The notes under the pieces are model-generated. The model saw only the letters and a list, made by a program, of their open reading frames with translations. It had not been told where the DNA came from and did no database searches. A stretch of DNA of 64,000 nt from Gorsachius magnificus (taxonomy: Eukaryota > Chordata > Aves > Pelecaniformes > Ardeidae). The DNA is taken from assembly GCA_034008185.1 (NCBI GenBank), contig CM067081.1, positions 23,558,806 through 23,622,805 on the forward strand, given 5' to 3'. Positions 49,787 to 61,840 of this stretch are shown here, one piece after another (the stretch's first letter is position 1; each line of letters begins with the position of its first letter). The translations under genes were made by a program, and so were the position numbers.

Positions 49787-50732
49787 GTAAGGAAAATACA
49801 TTATACAATACTTTGGTAGACTATTTCTAATACTTAAGCAGTAAATAGCTGGTCAGAAATAGTCTTTCAATTTAATTTTTTTTAGCTAATCAGTTCTGTC
49901 ATAAGCTGATTGGGATCAGAGAACTGTTTTTCACTTTCTATTTGTAAAATTTCTGAATTTTTTTTTTTTTTAAATAACAGAAAAGTATCACTAGAGATAA
50001 AAGTTAAGGTAAAAGTCTAACAATGAGCAATTTACTTTTCTGGTCACATTTGACTTATGGTTAATTTGCAAAATTGACATCAGTTTGTAAGGGAATTACA
50101 ATTCTTTGACAGTGAAATAAGTTTGAAATGGGACTGGGAGCCAAGAACTCTGTGGTCCTAATTGCAGGTCTGTCACTGAGTGACACCTGACACTTATTGG
50201 AGATGTTTCCAAAATCGTAAAAGAAAGATATATGCTATGTCAATTTGATGCTTGCTGTTGAGGTGCCCTCCACTTACAATTTTTTTTTCCTCATGAAGTG
50301 TTATGAGGACTAATTAGACAGTATTTTATTTAATATTTTGAAATGCAAAGTGCTGGTTAAAACAAGAAAAATCCCTGTAACATACTCTTTTCAGATATGA
50401 ACTTCACATCATAGGCCTGATTTTTTTTTTTTTTTTTTTTTTCAAATTTATACTATGGCTTAAAAAAAGTCACTAAAGCGATGCCTGCATTCATAAACAA
50501 AATCTATCACAGCATGGTCTGTGGCTCAGCAAGTTGCCCAGCAGAGCTCATGTCCATATGGCTAAAGCCTCTTCCCCTCCAAAACAGTATGCTGCCAATC
50601 ATACTGCCTATTAGGACCAGTTTGTGACCCATGCAGTCCCACAGACTGCATCCCGATGTTGTCCAGAACACAACAGGCCAAAGCTATTAGAGCCCAGTGC
50701 CATGCTGAGGGAGAGAGATGCTCACAGATGAA

Positions 50733-50855
50733 TGGAATCACAGAAAGACTTAGGGTAGGAACATACCCTCAGAGCTTATTTAGCCCAACTTCGTGCTCAG
50801 TGCAGGACCAACCCTGAAATTAGATCCAGCAGTAGGGACAACCAGAGGAGTATGA
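50733..50855 (-). mobile_element. CR1 LINE 3' fragment (- strand)
   Basis: The + strand reads TGGAATCACAGAAAGACTTA, GGGTAGGAACATACCCTCAG, TTATTTAGCCCAACTTCGTG, CTCAGTGCAGG. This is the reverse complement of the CR1 3' end (GGTTGGACTAGATGATCTTT, CCTTCCAACCC, ATTCTATGATT). It is strongly diverged. Confidence 0.65.
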
Positions 50856-51529
50856 CCTGGCCTTGTTTATTTTATTAGAGTAGATATACCCTAAATGTCT
50901 TTAGGCTGCCAGTGTTTAAAGAGAAGCAGAAGCTAAGGTTTCTTCTTTCTTGTGCCTTTGGAAATTAGAGCCTTTAGCTGTGAATTCAATCTGTTTCAAA
51001 GGTTGACATGGAAAACTTTTCTTGGCTATCTGGTAGATCAGAGTATAATGGATTGGTAGTGAGTGAAAACATTCAAAGGCTTATAGATCCCTTATATACT
51101 GAATAACTCCCACTGACTTTGCACTGAGCTGATTGGTATAAGTGAGGTTGGAACTTGAGTTCCACCATTGGTTTTGGTGGTAACATCTCAGACAGAGGAA
51201 GCCCTAGTTTGACTTGTCATATCCTGTGGCAAGTCAAAGAATAATAATTACAAATTTGGTGAGCCTGTTGTGAAACTAATTTGGTAGGGTAAACCTGGAA
51301 CACCTACTGCCAGGTTAATGGCTGTTACGTGCAGGACTAGACTTCTGAGTGTCTCCCACCCATGGTTTTCACTTTCCATGTAAATCAGTCCTTGTTATGT
51401 GTTTATACCTCTCTAGAGTATTATAGAAGAATTCTAGGTAAAATAGTAGAAGCTGTAATAAAATTCTTTGGGACACATTCTTTGGTCACACTGGAAAATA
51501 ATTAAGTTTTGCTCCTATAAAGGGCAGTC

Positions 51530-52000
51530 ATGTCTCATTAATCTATCAAAGTTTTTTTAAGATCCAGTAGATAAGATCTTGGGTTTTCAGTGAAGACCAT
51601 CAGGGTCTCTAAAAGAAACTAAGTGACCATGAAATAAAAGTTAGGCTAATAACTGGTTAGAAGATAAGAACCAGAGTAAGTGCAAACAGTTGGTTTTCAC
51701 AGTGAAGTGAGATCACCAATGGTGTCTCAGAATAATATGTGCTGGGAGTTGTATTTCTTAAGACATTCACTTATTTGCACTGAAGATAAATAATGGTCTG
51801 TCAGAGTTTGCTGATAATACCAAATTATTTGGATTGTTAAAGACAAAGGCCAATTGTGATGGATTGCAGAAGGATCTTACAAGACTGGGACTCTTGGCAG
51901 TAATCTAGCAGGTGATGTAATGTAAACCGATGTGATTGAGGGAACACATAACTAACTTTAAACATAAAAAGCCTCTGTCATGGCTCATACCATTCAATAA
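51530..52000 (+). mobile_element. Ancient CR1/L3-like reverse-transcriptase remnant
   Basis: Broken frames keep LINE RT blocks in the right order. GGTGTCTCAGAATAATATGT followed by CTGGGAGTTGTATTTC resembles GVPQGSVLGPVLF. TTTGCTGATAATACCAAATT gives FADNTKLFG, compared with FADDTKLGG in the catalytic block; the second catalytic Asp is lost. GGATTGCAGAAGGATCTTAC gives LQKDLTRL. Several stops interrupt it. The edges are approximate, and it may extend to about 52380. Confidence 0.6.
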
Positions 52001-55000
52001 TAGATCTGGGTTTATAGTTAAGTAGATTAAGGAAATAATGTCCTCTTGCTGAATAGCAGTAAATGGGAAATGCATTGTTGCAGACTATTAAGAAAAGAGT
52101 AAACAGTGAAATGGAAGACATTGTATTCAATATGTGGGTGCGTCATAGACTCATATCTGTAGCTGTAGTCCTCCTTACACACTTTGAAGGGTGTAGAACA
52201 CCAAAGAAGCTGAGAAGAGACGACAGGGATTATCAAAGGTATGGGACAGTCTCTGCATGAAGAACAGCAAAGTGGAATAACACTTTTCATGGTTTTGAAG
52301 ATGGACAGGAACATGGTGGGGTTAAAAATGACTGGAATATGGTAGGTGTCTGAAAAATCATCAGGGATAAATACAAAATGAATAAGCAATAGTGGTTTGC
52401 TATTTCTTCCAGCTTAGAGCTAGGAACTGACAAATTAAACTAGCCAGGTAGCAAATTCAAACCTATGTAAAGATAATTAAGTCATGGAACTTCGACACAG
52501 ATTATTGTGGACACTTACCTGGGTTCAAGGAGAAAGTGGGCTTACTCATGGAGGAGAAATACTTGAGGACTGTGAACTTCAAAAACATTATCTCTAGTTC
52601 AGGAGTTCTCTGAGCTGCAGATTGTTGGAAGCTGGTAGAATATTGTATTTGTTTATGTTCATACGCTCAGGTATCTATTGCAAGCTAGTGTTCTAATTTT
52701 AGTGTGTCTTTGAAACAGGCTAGTGGGCTATCTGGACCCTTTGTGACCTACTACAACTTCTATCTATATGCAGACAATAAGACACCAATTTTTATTCAGC
52801 CAAACTCAAGTATTATTTAATTAAAATGAACTGTTGTGGCAGAACTTACAGGGGTATGTAAGGAAGATAACTCTCTCCTGCCTGTGGCACTTCTCATTAC
52901 CTGCTCTTCCAGTCTTTTTATTAGATAAATTAGAGAAAAGTCACCTGAAATTCCCCAATTTTGCCAAATCTTTCTGCACATCTTTGCTTTGGCCTTTCTT
53001 TTTTGGTAACTGCTGCTTTCTAGTCTGGTCCTCAGTAGAAGGAGCAATTTAAGAGAGAAAAATAAGATTGCATACCTATAACTTGATTTCTCAGAATTGC
53101 CTGCCTTCACAGATCCTTTCTCCATCCCCTCACAGAGTTTCTTGGCCGTCTGCCTGCCTAGAGGAGACTCCCAAGAGAAGCAGGGGAATGGATGGAAGTT
53201 GGGTACTCTGCAGCATGAGACCCAGATTAGTACAGTTGCTTTTAAAGGTTTTAGGAGGCACAACACTGTGAACCTGATCAGTGAACTCAGAGAATTTGAT
53301 TTCAGGTATGCAACCTTATTTATGTTGAACACTCCAGTTGGCAACGTGAGACTTTTGACAGTTAAAAGATGAGGATTATGGTTTACATAGCTGTCTTGCA
53401 TGTCACTGGTGTCAGTGTGGTCAGTCTCGGGTTTTTTCTTTTTGCCATGTTATTTACAGACCCTGCTACAGAACTGCTTTGGAAGGGATTTAGTGTGGGG
53501 GGAAAAAAAAGCAGCTTACGTTTATTTTCATGCTGTAAACTAATGTCTTTGCTTCTGAATTCTATAGAGTATATTGCTTGTGTTCTTTATGCAATGAAAT
53601 ATTCTTTTTCTTCAGGAGGTACAGTGTGATAATCCAATGTTGTTCTGTCATATTGTACTAAATTTTCACAAGTTTTAAAATCAGGAGCCTAACTTTTCAG
53701 TTAATTACTGCTCGGATTCCATTGATTTGAAAAGCTCCTTTTTGTTTGATTCTCAATCCTCCTATTTCCTCAGTACACTTTTATTTCTGTCAAAAGTGTC
53801 TAAACATTAAGTCTATGATTCCGGAACTTGTTGGTTTTCTTCCACCTTTCTGATCCTTCTCAACTTCAGCTTATAGTACATGTTAGTGCATTTATCTGTG
53901 CAGAAATGATGTTCTCTTTAAATTAGCAAGTTAACCCAAAAGTACTGAAATGTTGTTCTTAACAATCCAATGAAATGGTAAACCACATTTGGAATGTATG
54001 TATTTTAAAACTATTGGCTAGGAAATCCTGGCAAATTAACAGTAATTATCTACTGCTGCCAGTAAGGTTTTTTCTTTGTCCTGATGAATTTTTGTGGTTG
54101 GCAGAGGTAAGCATGCCTTTGGTATGTCCTTTGGTCTGTTTATTAAAAACTCTCTGGGTGATTAAGTGTTGGTGTACATGCTGTTAATAGTAGTTTTCAG
54201 CACTTCAGATCCTGCTTTTCAGCAAAAAAAAACCTTTCTAATGAAGACAGGCAAGTTTCATGGACCTTGTGTTCCTTTGGACACATTAGCAGTAGTATGT
54301 AATGCACAAAAAAGGACTTCACAGTTTTTGCATCCCCCATCTCTGAATGTTTTTTCATAAAATACCTCTTTAATTGAAAAAGGAATAAGTTGTATACTTA
54401 GACTGTGATGAGGAGAAAGTATATATGAATATTGAAAGTCAGTGTAATGTTGTTGAGGACAAAATATGTGACTAAGAATTATCCTAAAATACCTTTGCCA
54501 AAAGCTGCAACTTTTTCAAAGTAAATTCAAGTGGTTCAATACCTTCAGATTTTTTACAAAACGTAGTGCTGCACTAGTAGTTCAGAACCATTCTGCTTAT
54601 TGAAAATTGGGAAATGTAAAACTAAAGCCCAGGTTTCCCTGGAGAAGGGGGAGAAATGAAGGCTACTGCATTTATCTTACTTTCAGTACTTTAAGTCGGG
54701 AACACTAAGTGAACACTGAACAGTTCACAGTTCTCAGTGTAAAAGACTGATTTACAGGCCTGAGAGGTTCAGTCTAGTGAGCAGCTAAATCTTTCATTTG
54801 ACTTATGATTTTTTATTTATTTTTTTTTAATAACTGTCTGATGAGAATTGCTGTTTGTTAGCATGCTTTCGGATAGTGTTCCTGATGGTGTAAAACAGGC
54901 CCTACTGCCGGTGGTCCCAGCAAGTCCTTCCCATGCTGGGACTATCCCTGGCTTTATCCTTGCTCTGGGGAACTGGATTTCATTTGAATGCTCTTTTAAC

Positions 55001-57639
55001 ATAGGAAAAAAAAAAAAGTATACACACACACACACACCAGTGCAAAGGAGACATTTCTTGCTCGGTGGAGAACATCATACCACAGAACTTAAATAAGTAA
55101 TGCTGACAATGAGTTTATTTTAACACAGCAAGGAAATATAATGGATAATCTGTGTCTCTTGGAATGGCAGTTCTTTAATTGTTAATCTTCTCCATTAGTA
55201 CCTATGTTCTGCATCTCAGGGAGGTGAAAGTAGTGGGAGAGAGTGCCCTGTAGTAGGTGGGAAGAACATAATCTGAAATTTTGCATTTTGTGGCTGTGGA
55301 TTCAGCCTGTGGTGGGAAGCCTTTTTCAAATCAACCATGAAGCCTCTAAAATACCACTTCTTGGTGTAAAGTAATTCTGGTCATTTTTGTAACACTTTCT
55401 TACATTCTTGTTATGTTTTTTTACTGTGTTCAGTACTTTCTGGAAAGCTTTCCAAAGCTTTTCGTGTTTTGCCTGAAGAGTGAGCTTTTGGGTCTCATCT
55501 CCTTGGGTCCTTGCTCAAGTGCCATCTGTGGCTGGCCTGATGAGCCTTCACAGGACATATTTCGTAGTCAGCATTGCAGCAAACTGAACAGCTTTCGATC
55601 TTACTTGTTTTGAACGGATAGATATGTAAGAGGGCATTTCAAAACTGATTCTTCCACTGTTTTAGCTTGTACCTTTAGTGTATGGGAATGTGGGGTGCAG
55701 CCAAGCAGTCTGAAAGCAGCAGCCTAGATACAGCTGTAGCCTCAAGCGAGTCTTTCCAGTAGTAAAATAATGTTGTTGCCTGTTTGAGATTTTTCTATCA
55801 GAGGGGGAGAAGCTGTGTTGAACTCTGATCTTTCAGCTTTTCAGCATGTGTTGAATATTATCCTGGTTATGTTGCCTTTATCTGCAAATCAAAGGGCAAG
55901 TGCTGTTGTTTAAGTTGCATGCAGAAAAATAACTCCAAAGTTTTGGCTTTTCTCTCTCTTTGGGATATTATAGCAACTTTACTATTCTGGAAATATTTAT
56001 TTCATACAGATATAACTCTCTCTCACAGTATCCATATGCATTGCTGTTAAACACATCAAATGTGTTGCTGTTTACCAAAAATAGTGTATTCTATAGCAAG
56101 CAGTAACCAGAGAAAGAGCCTCGACTAATAAAGGAGGTTATGTCTCCTCAGTCATTTTATATCATCATAATTTTTGTCATGCTGAAGGAGAAAATCATGA
56201 GGGAGAAAAAAGTTTGCTATGTGAGACTTGTGGTATGCTGGTTTGTGGGAAGTGATTTGCATAATGATTCATCAGGAAGCCAGAAAAAACAAAGAATATC
56301 TCCTTATATTCAGCCTTCGGTAGGCATGCCAGGCTTATTGCTATTTAAAGGAGTCGGTATCTTGAGCTTTATAATCTAAACCAAAGCACCTTAGACCTGA
56401 AAAATGAACTAAAGTTTAAAAGCAAGCAAACAAAAGCTCAGAAATGAAAGCTGGGAACATTTCCAGCCCATCACCCCCAAATCCATGAAATTGCGAAGTA
56501 AAAGTTTTTCAGTGATCTGTTTCACTTTTTAACTCTCGCATATGTATGTTTGTGTGTACACATGCAAGCACACACACACACAAAAACCTGTTCTGAGCAA
56601 GTGCACAGATGTTGATATGCTCCTGTAGGGAGAGAAAAAAAAATAATAAAAAAACCAAGAAACAAATGTTTGGAGGAGTGTAGTCACTTTACAACTAAAT
56701 CAGATGCTTACATGATTTTACTGAATACTGATGACATTACTGGTCTCAAAATTAGCAAAATCAGTAGTAAGGCAACCTCATGAAATGCCTGTAGTGTTTT
56801 GTAAAATTGGGATGCGCTGCCTTACTCTGGATGTATTTTCTTCTCTTCAGCTTTGTGCCATGAAAACCATTGCAATTTATTTGTATTACACGCATCTTAC
56901 TAAAAAATAACACTTGTTATCTATATCTTTATTTTTTCATCTCTGGCTCAGTATTACTCAGAAGGAGTTTGAAATGTAGAATTTGGGTGTGTGATTGCAA
57001 AGAATTAAGTTTTACTTTTGAAAGGAGGACTACAAATCCATTTAGAAGGGGGGTGCTTTCATATGGCCTGTTGAACAGGGGTCATGACTTGTCAGGGAGT
57101 TGGGTCACAGCAGAACATACGTGAAGTTGTGTTCAGGGATGTTTAGCCACGAAATCTTCCAGTCTGATTTGTCCATGTAATTTGAAACTAGCTCATTACT
57201 TTGTCTTATCAGATGATAGGCAATATTTAATTTGTAAGCCTTCCAACAATGAAGGAGGTACAACAGCTATTGTGGTACATGCTCATTGTTTCCGAATACT
57301 GGTAGTTTTACTTCTGAAGTACCTGCATGTTTTGATGTACCACCCACTTTCAGCAATTTCTAATCGGTGCTCTTCTCGTAGTGATTTTTCATCCTAAACT
57401 TTAAAAATCAGCATAGTTTTCCTGAACATGAGTGTGAAAATATGCCTATTGTCAGCATTTTTAAAAAGTGTTATCCTTCCAGAAAAACCCACAACCATTA
57501 AAGCACAATAGATAAGTTTTATGAGGGCTGTTAAGAGTTGAATGAAACGAGTATGTGAATTAATTGTATCATTCAAAATGTGCTAACTTTAATTTTATAT
57601 AGAAGCCTTTTGTTGATGCTTACAACATTTTGCTTCTAG

Positions 57640-57805
57640 GTCAGCATGATGGACCTCTACCACGGCAGCATGCTGGATTGCTTCCAGAGTCTTTGATATG
57701 GGCATATATTGTGCAGCTCAGCTCTGCATTACGGACCATTCATACAGCAGGACTGGCGTGCCGAGTTATGGATCCAACAAAGATTCTAGTAACAGGCAAA
57801 ACAAG
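57640..57805 (+). CDS. PAN3: PAN3 exon: pseudokinase C-lobe, degenerate catalytic loop
   Basis: A 166-nt exon. It completes Gly and adds 54 codons plus two bases of Arg: QHDGPLPRQHAGLLPESLIW, AYIVQLSSALRTIHTAGLAC, RVMDPTKILVTGKT. LLPESLIWAYIVQLSSALRT is helix E. HTAGLACRVMDPTKILVTG aligns to the kinase HRDLKPxNILL loop, but the catalytic His-Arg-Asp is replaced by Cys-Arg-Val, which explains why PAN3 is a pseudokinase. The acceptor is TGCTTCTAG and the donor is AAG|GTAATG. Confidence 0.96.
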
Positions 57806-58251
57806 GTAATGAAAGTGTTCATTCTCACTGTGTACTGTGGTATGTGTTCATGGTAGCTGCTGACCATGCACTTGTTATAGAAATAACAAAGTCTAATGAG
57901 AAAGTTCTGTTACTTTTAACTGGCATGAGACTAAAAATGAATACTTGCTAAAATCTTAGCATTTTTTTTAATGTTCTTTTTAAACATATTTTGGAAGGAT
58001 TTATGCATTATCCTCAAAGTACTGTTCAGATCTACTAATGACACATTAGAAATTTGTTGATTTGTTTGTAAACTGAAGACTCTCTGTTGCAGTTTATCAA
58101 ACAGTAAAATTAGTATTTTCGTCTTCTTAGTAATTTTCTGGGTATGGTTGACATTTTTGTCGATCAAAGCAGTCAATGAATGCTAGAGAAAGAAATGAGT
58201 AACCAACAAAATTCAATGACGCTTCTTCCTTTGCTGCTCTTGTTCCTAAAG
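57806..58251 (+). other. PAN3: PAN3 intron
   Basis: A 446-nt intron with nothing recognised. The acceptor is TTGTTCCTAAAG. Confidence 0.85.
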
Positions 58252-58339
58252 GTTACGAGTTAATTGTGTTGGAATCTTTGATGTTTTGACATTTGACAAC
58301 AGTCAAAATAATCCACTAGCATTAATGGCTCAGTTTCAG
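58252..58339 (+). CDS. PAN3: PAN3 exon: pseudokinase C-lobe (last in window)
   Basis: An 88-nt exon. It completes Arg and adds 29 codons: LRVNCVGIFDVLTFDNSQNN, PLALMAQFQ. It ends on a codon boundary at donor CAG|GTAAGA. CVGIFDVL takes the place of the DFG segment, with no metal-binding Asp-Phe-Gly. As I recall it, human PAN3 has three Asn before PLAL and this copy has two, a single-residue deletion in a loop. The next exon (QADLISLG in human) was not found before 64000, so it should lie to the right. Confidence 0.95.
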
Positions 58340-60841
58340 GTAAGACAACAGCACCATAGCTAGGCTGGTGACTCGGCATGGGGAGTACTGAAAACCAGTG
58401 TGATTCCTTTTGGAAGACAAGTATTTTAATTAAACTGTAGTCCAGTATATCTCTAAATAACTGTATTTTTCTCATTCCTGATTTGATCTTTGTTCTGCCA
58501 TGCATTTTTCAAAGTTGCTTGTAATTTAGAAATGTAAATGCTCATTTTGGTATCTTCTGCTTCTAAAATTTCAACAAACTCACCAAACAGGATGAACTAT
58601 TGGTATTTAACGAACTTATATCAGAAATGGTTAGAAATACAAATTTCTAAAGGAAGGAGAAGAAAAGTCTTACATTTAGTGTTAGAGATCAAAAAATAAT
58701 GGTTCAGTAACAGTTTTTGCTCGTTCTCTTTTGTTATTTTAACAAAAATAACGAAGTGTTGAATACCTGTTCACAGAGGAGTAAGAGATCTTTTAAATAA
58801 CTGCACTTAGGCCTTCTCCTCACTCCTAAAAGGTTCTAGTGTATCTTTATTTTAGGCTCCTAGTTTTTCCGTGCTCTCCTGGCGTTCTCTGAAGTGTCGA
58901 CTCTGCATAATTCCTGAATTAAGAAGAATCCCTTTAGACTTAACAAAAACTGTTCCACAGTCATCTGGAGCATCACTGTGTACAGGAGTGCCTCTTTCCC
59001 TAACTTCCCCTCAGGGTAAAGTACATTGCTTCAGCAGTCATCACATACCCTGTCCGTACTGGGAGTGAAAGACTACAGGAGGGAGTTGAATGTAATTTAT
59101 GTTCATTAATTGAGCTTATTCACTGTGAGAAATTTGCTCATTCAGAGTCTTCCAGTAATAAATGAAATGTTTGAACTTTGGCCAGGCAGAAACTAGCTTA
59201 TTGGAGACCATGTTCTAGAACACAGCAACCTTTTTTTTTTTTTTTCCCCCCCGAATGATACAGTAAAGCAATTTTCAATGTACTTGAGTACATCAAAGGA
59301 TTTCCAGCCCCCAACCCCCAGCTACATATCAGTGGGCTTTTGATAATAATTTAGTGAAAAACAGCTGAGAGAAGATAGGAATACATGCAAGTCAGGGACT
59401 CCATACCTAAAAATGTAATGAGATTTTTTTTTAATCTAAATACTTCTTTAAATTTATTTTAATTGCAGCTGGGATAGATACCCTTTGGAGATATTATGAC
59501 ATTCAAGTAATTTTAAAGCAAAACGTTTAATGTACTTGGAGGTACAAATCTAAAAATACTCACAGGTACATGAATCTGTCAAAAGCATTTACCACCATAG
59601 CAGCCTAACACTTGGCAACGAACTTGCTTGGTAATGCCTAGTTTTGTATAGGGGGGATGTTTTTGCATGTTTTATACATAGTTAGTATCCAAATTGTTCA
59701 GGTATCACTGCTAAACCAGAAAAGAATTACTCTTAAGTATATGGCTTGGAAGATCTAAACTGGAGTTAGAAAATACAGAATTGCCTTATTTTTTGTCACT
59801 TCCTCCAGAAGGGCTAGGCTTTCACTATCCATTCTGTTCCTTCAGAGATTCTGGACTGAGTTCATTCCTTGAAATTCAAGAGTCATTTATCATCCTCTAC
59901 CTTTGTTTGCCCTAGCCAGATAAAATTACAAAATAACAGCTGCTGCTTGTCCTTTTTCCTCTCGATCCATGACCCAGTTCCTGAATTCCTCTGGGACTCC
60001 TGTGACTGTTAAAAATGTAGGTTATCTCTTGGTTTACTGCCCAGCTAATATGCATTTCCTTGTTGCCGTCTTCAATGGAGGAAGGTATTTTTGTTAGCAT
60101 TTGTCACTTTCTGGCTATTTCCCATTGTTAATATAGATAGGAAAGAGTTTGGCCGGAACAACAAGGGGCTATGTAAAAGGAATGCAATTGTTCTTTACAA
60201 TCTGTGTTAAACACATTAATTTATATGATAATTTAAGAGTTAAGTAAAGGCAACAATAAGAGAAGTTAAAAAGTAGTAAATGAAATATGATTGGCCACTT
60301 GCATTAAAAAAAAGTCGTTAAATCTATATAAATTCCAGCACATCACTTCCCACGCCCCAATCCTTAAGTCTGGTGTCAGTCAGTTATGAGATACAGTTGG
60401 GAAAACTGTAAATGGTGATGTAGAAAACAGTAGAAAGGTTTAATAAATATTTCTGTATTTGGAATAAAATGAAGGTGAGTCCACTGCATATGCAATGAAG
60501 AGAAAACATAAGTTCTATTGATTTTAACAAGGGCTATAAGGTTACATTTGCTCAAAGTAAATATTTTTAATTTAGAAAACCAAAATAACTTCCACATACA
60601 CCTCCCCAAAGAAACTAGCTGAAGAGGCATCTGAAGTATTAATGTTTACTTTAAAAAGAAAAAAACCCTCAAAAAATCTAGGAACTTGGAAGAACTTCTA
60701 AGTGCAATTCCAGAACTTAAAAGGATAAGTGAATCCACAGGATCGTAGAGTGGATGAGCTGATACTGATCCAAGCAAAGCAGTGGAACAGGATAAACAAA
60801 AAAAGTAATGTCCATTTCAAAGAGTTTATGGAAATCAGATC

Positions 60842-60846
<5 letters not shown>

Positions 60847-60877
<31 letters not shown>
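60847..60877 (+). repeat. Poly(A) run, 31 bases
   Basis: An uninterrupted run of A. No processed gene copy or LINE is recognisable upstream, so its origin is open. The length may be unreliable in the assembly. Confidence 0.8.
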
Positions 60878-60879
<2 letters not shown>

Positions 60880-61104
60880 ATTTTTGACCAGCTCACATGT
60901 CTGGCTGATAAAGCCAAGTGTATAAAATTCTGTGTGTCTCCAGGGCATTTGGCATAGTAGCACATACCTTTTTAATATTAAAAAAAAAAAAAAATGCAGA
61001 AAGTAAAGGGTAGCTACTATTCAATTAACTTTTAAATTGCCCACTGACATATTTGAAATTCATTTGACATTAATGAAGAAGGCTGTTCCTGAGTTTATCT
61101 CCTA

Positions 61105-61840
61105 GGGGCTGGATTTTAGTCTCTAATGCTATTTAATATTTCTATCAATGAACTAGATGATGGTGATAAAATCTTTACTAGCAAAGCTTTCAGGAGATAA
61201 AATGATAGGTTGGTACAGGTTACAGTTATTAATTGAATTGCTAATTAGATGGTCATTAGGTGCATGCAAGGTATATTTTTGAACAAAAGGCAGCCTATAC
61301 GTAAAAGGTGTAAAGCTTTTCCTTGAAGTTGAGAATCACCTTAGTATGACTTTATAGTCACTGTTGATAGTTACCGTAGCAAAAGCCACCTGGCAGGTCT
61401 GTGGCAAAAGGAACCGGGGTGATCCACAGGTACATGCAAAGCACGATATGGAGTATAAACAGGGAAATGATCGTACCTAATGTTGATCCATACCTTGTAC
61501 TAGGCAAGGCTCCTACAGGCATACAGCATTTATGTCTGGGGTCCCTGCTCCAGGGAGGTCTAGCAGTTTGTGTGTGCTTCCTTCAACCTTTCTCTGCCTA
61601 GAAGCAGGAAGAGATGAATGTGTTGATGATTTCAGGGGGGAGGTTAGGGGTTAGGGCTTATTAAGCTTGTGTTGATCGCTTCCTTGCAGAAAGCATGGTG
61701 TACCCCAGCTTCTGGGAAGTTGTGTACCCTGTCTGCATGGATACAGTTGGTAGTTTTGTCCCTTCTAAAATAGGAATCTGACTTCCATAAATCCCAGTCT
61801 TCATGGATCCCTTCCAACACGAGATATTCTGTGATTTCCC
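61105..61840 (+). mobile_element. Ancient CR1-like LINE remnant
   Basis: TGCTATTTAATATTTCTATC followed by AATGAACTAGATGATGGTGA translates to LFNISINELDDGDK, matching LINE RT LFNIFINDLDDG. Downstream codons are broken by stops. Near 61800-61836, GATCCCTTCCAACACGAGAT and ATTCTGTGATT look like a CR1 3' end, so one old, much-decayed element may span the whole interval. The start is better supported than the middle. Confidence 0.5.

Larger units (their letters stand above)
49787..57639 (+). other. PAN3: PAN3 intron
   Basis: An intron of about 7.9 kb. It holds a 22-base T run (50421-50442), a - strand CR1 3' fragment (50733-50855) and an ancient CR1-like RT remnant (about 51530-52000). It also has short CA repeats near 55021-55037 and 56571-56582. 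The frame at 52817-53401 (- strand, 194 codons) has no recognised motif. The acceptor is TTTTGCTTCTAG. Confidence 0.8.
4310..58339 (+). other. PAN3: PAN3 gene body (internal part; both ends outside window)
   Basis: Thirteen coding exons with matching phases and GT-AG borders join into one open frame of 1619 nt, about 540 codons. The product is recognisable as PAN3, the regulatory subunit that dimerises, binds poly(A)-binding protein and RNA, and recruits the PAN2 exonuclease, which trims mRNA poly(A) tails in the cytoplasm. The full vertebrate protein is about 890 residues. Missing here are the first exon (about 140 residues with the CCCH zinc finger) and about 200 C-terminal residues (end of the pseudokinase C-lobe, coiled coil, knob domain that contacts PAN2). 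Introns range from 94 nt to nearly 12 kb. The assignment rests on recalled similarity to human PAN3 over every exon, so it is firm; the exact species is unknown. Confidence 0.97.

Noticed and set aside
52817..53401. 194-codon frame on the - strand
   Set aside because: The longest - strand frame, but it has no recognised motif, no plausible promoter or poly(A) context and ordinary intronic composition.
60847..60994. Two A runs as the tail of a processed pseudogene
   Set aside because: No spliced gene copy is recognisable upstream of either run, and no target duplication was found.
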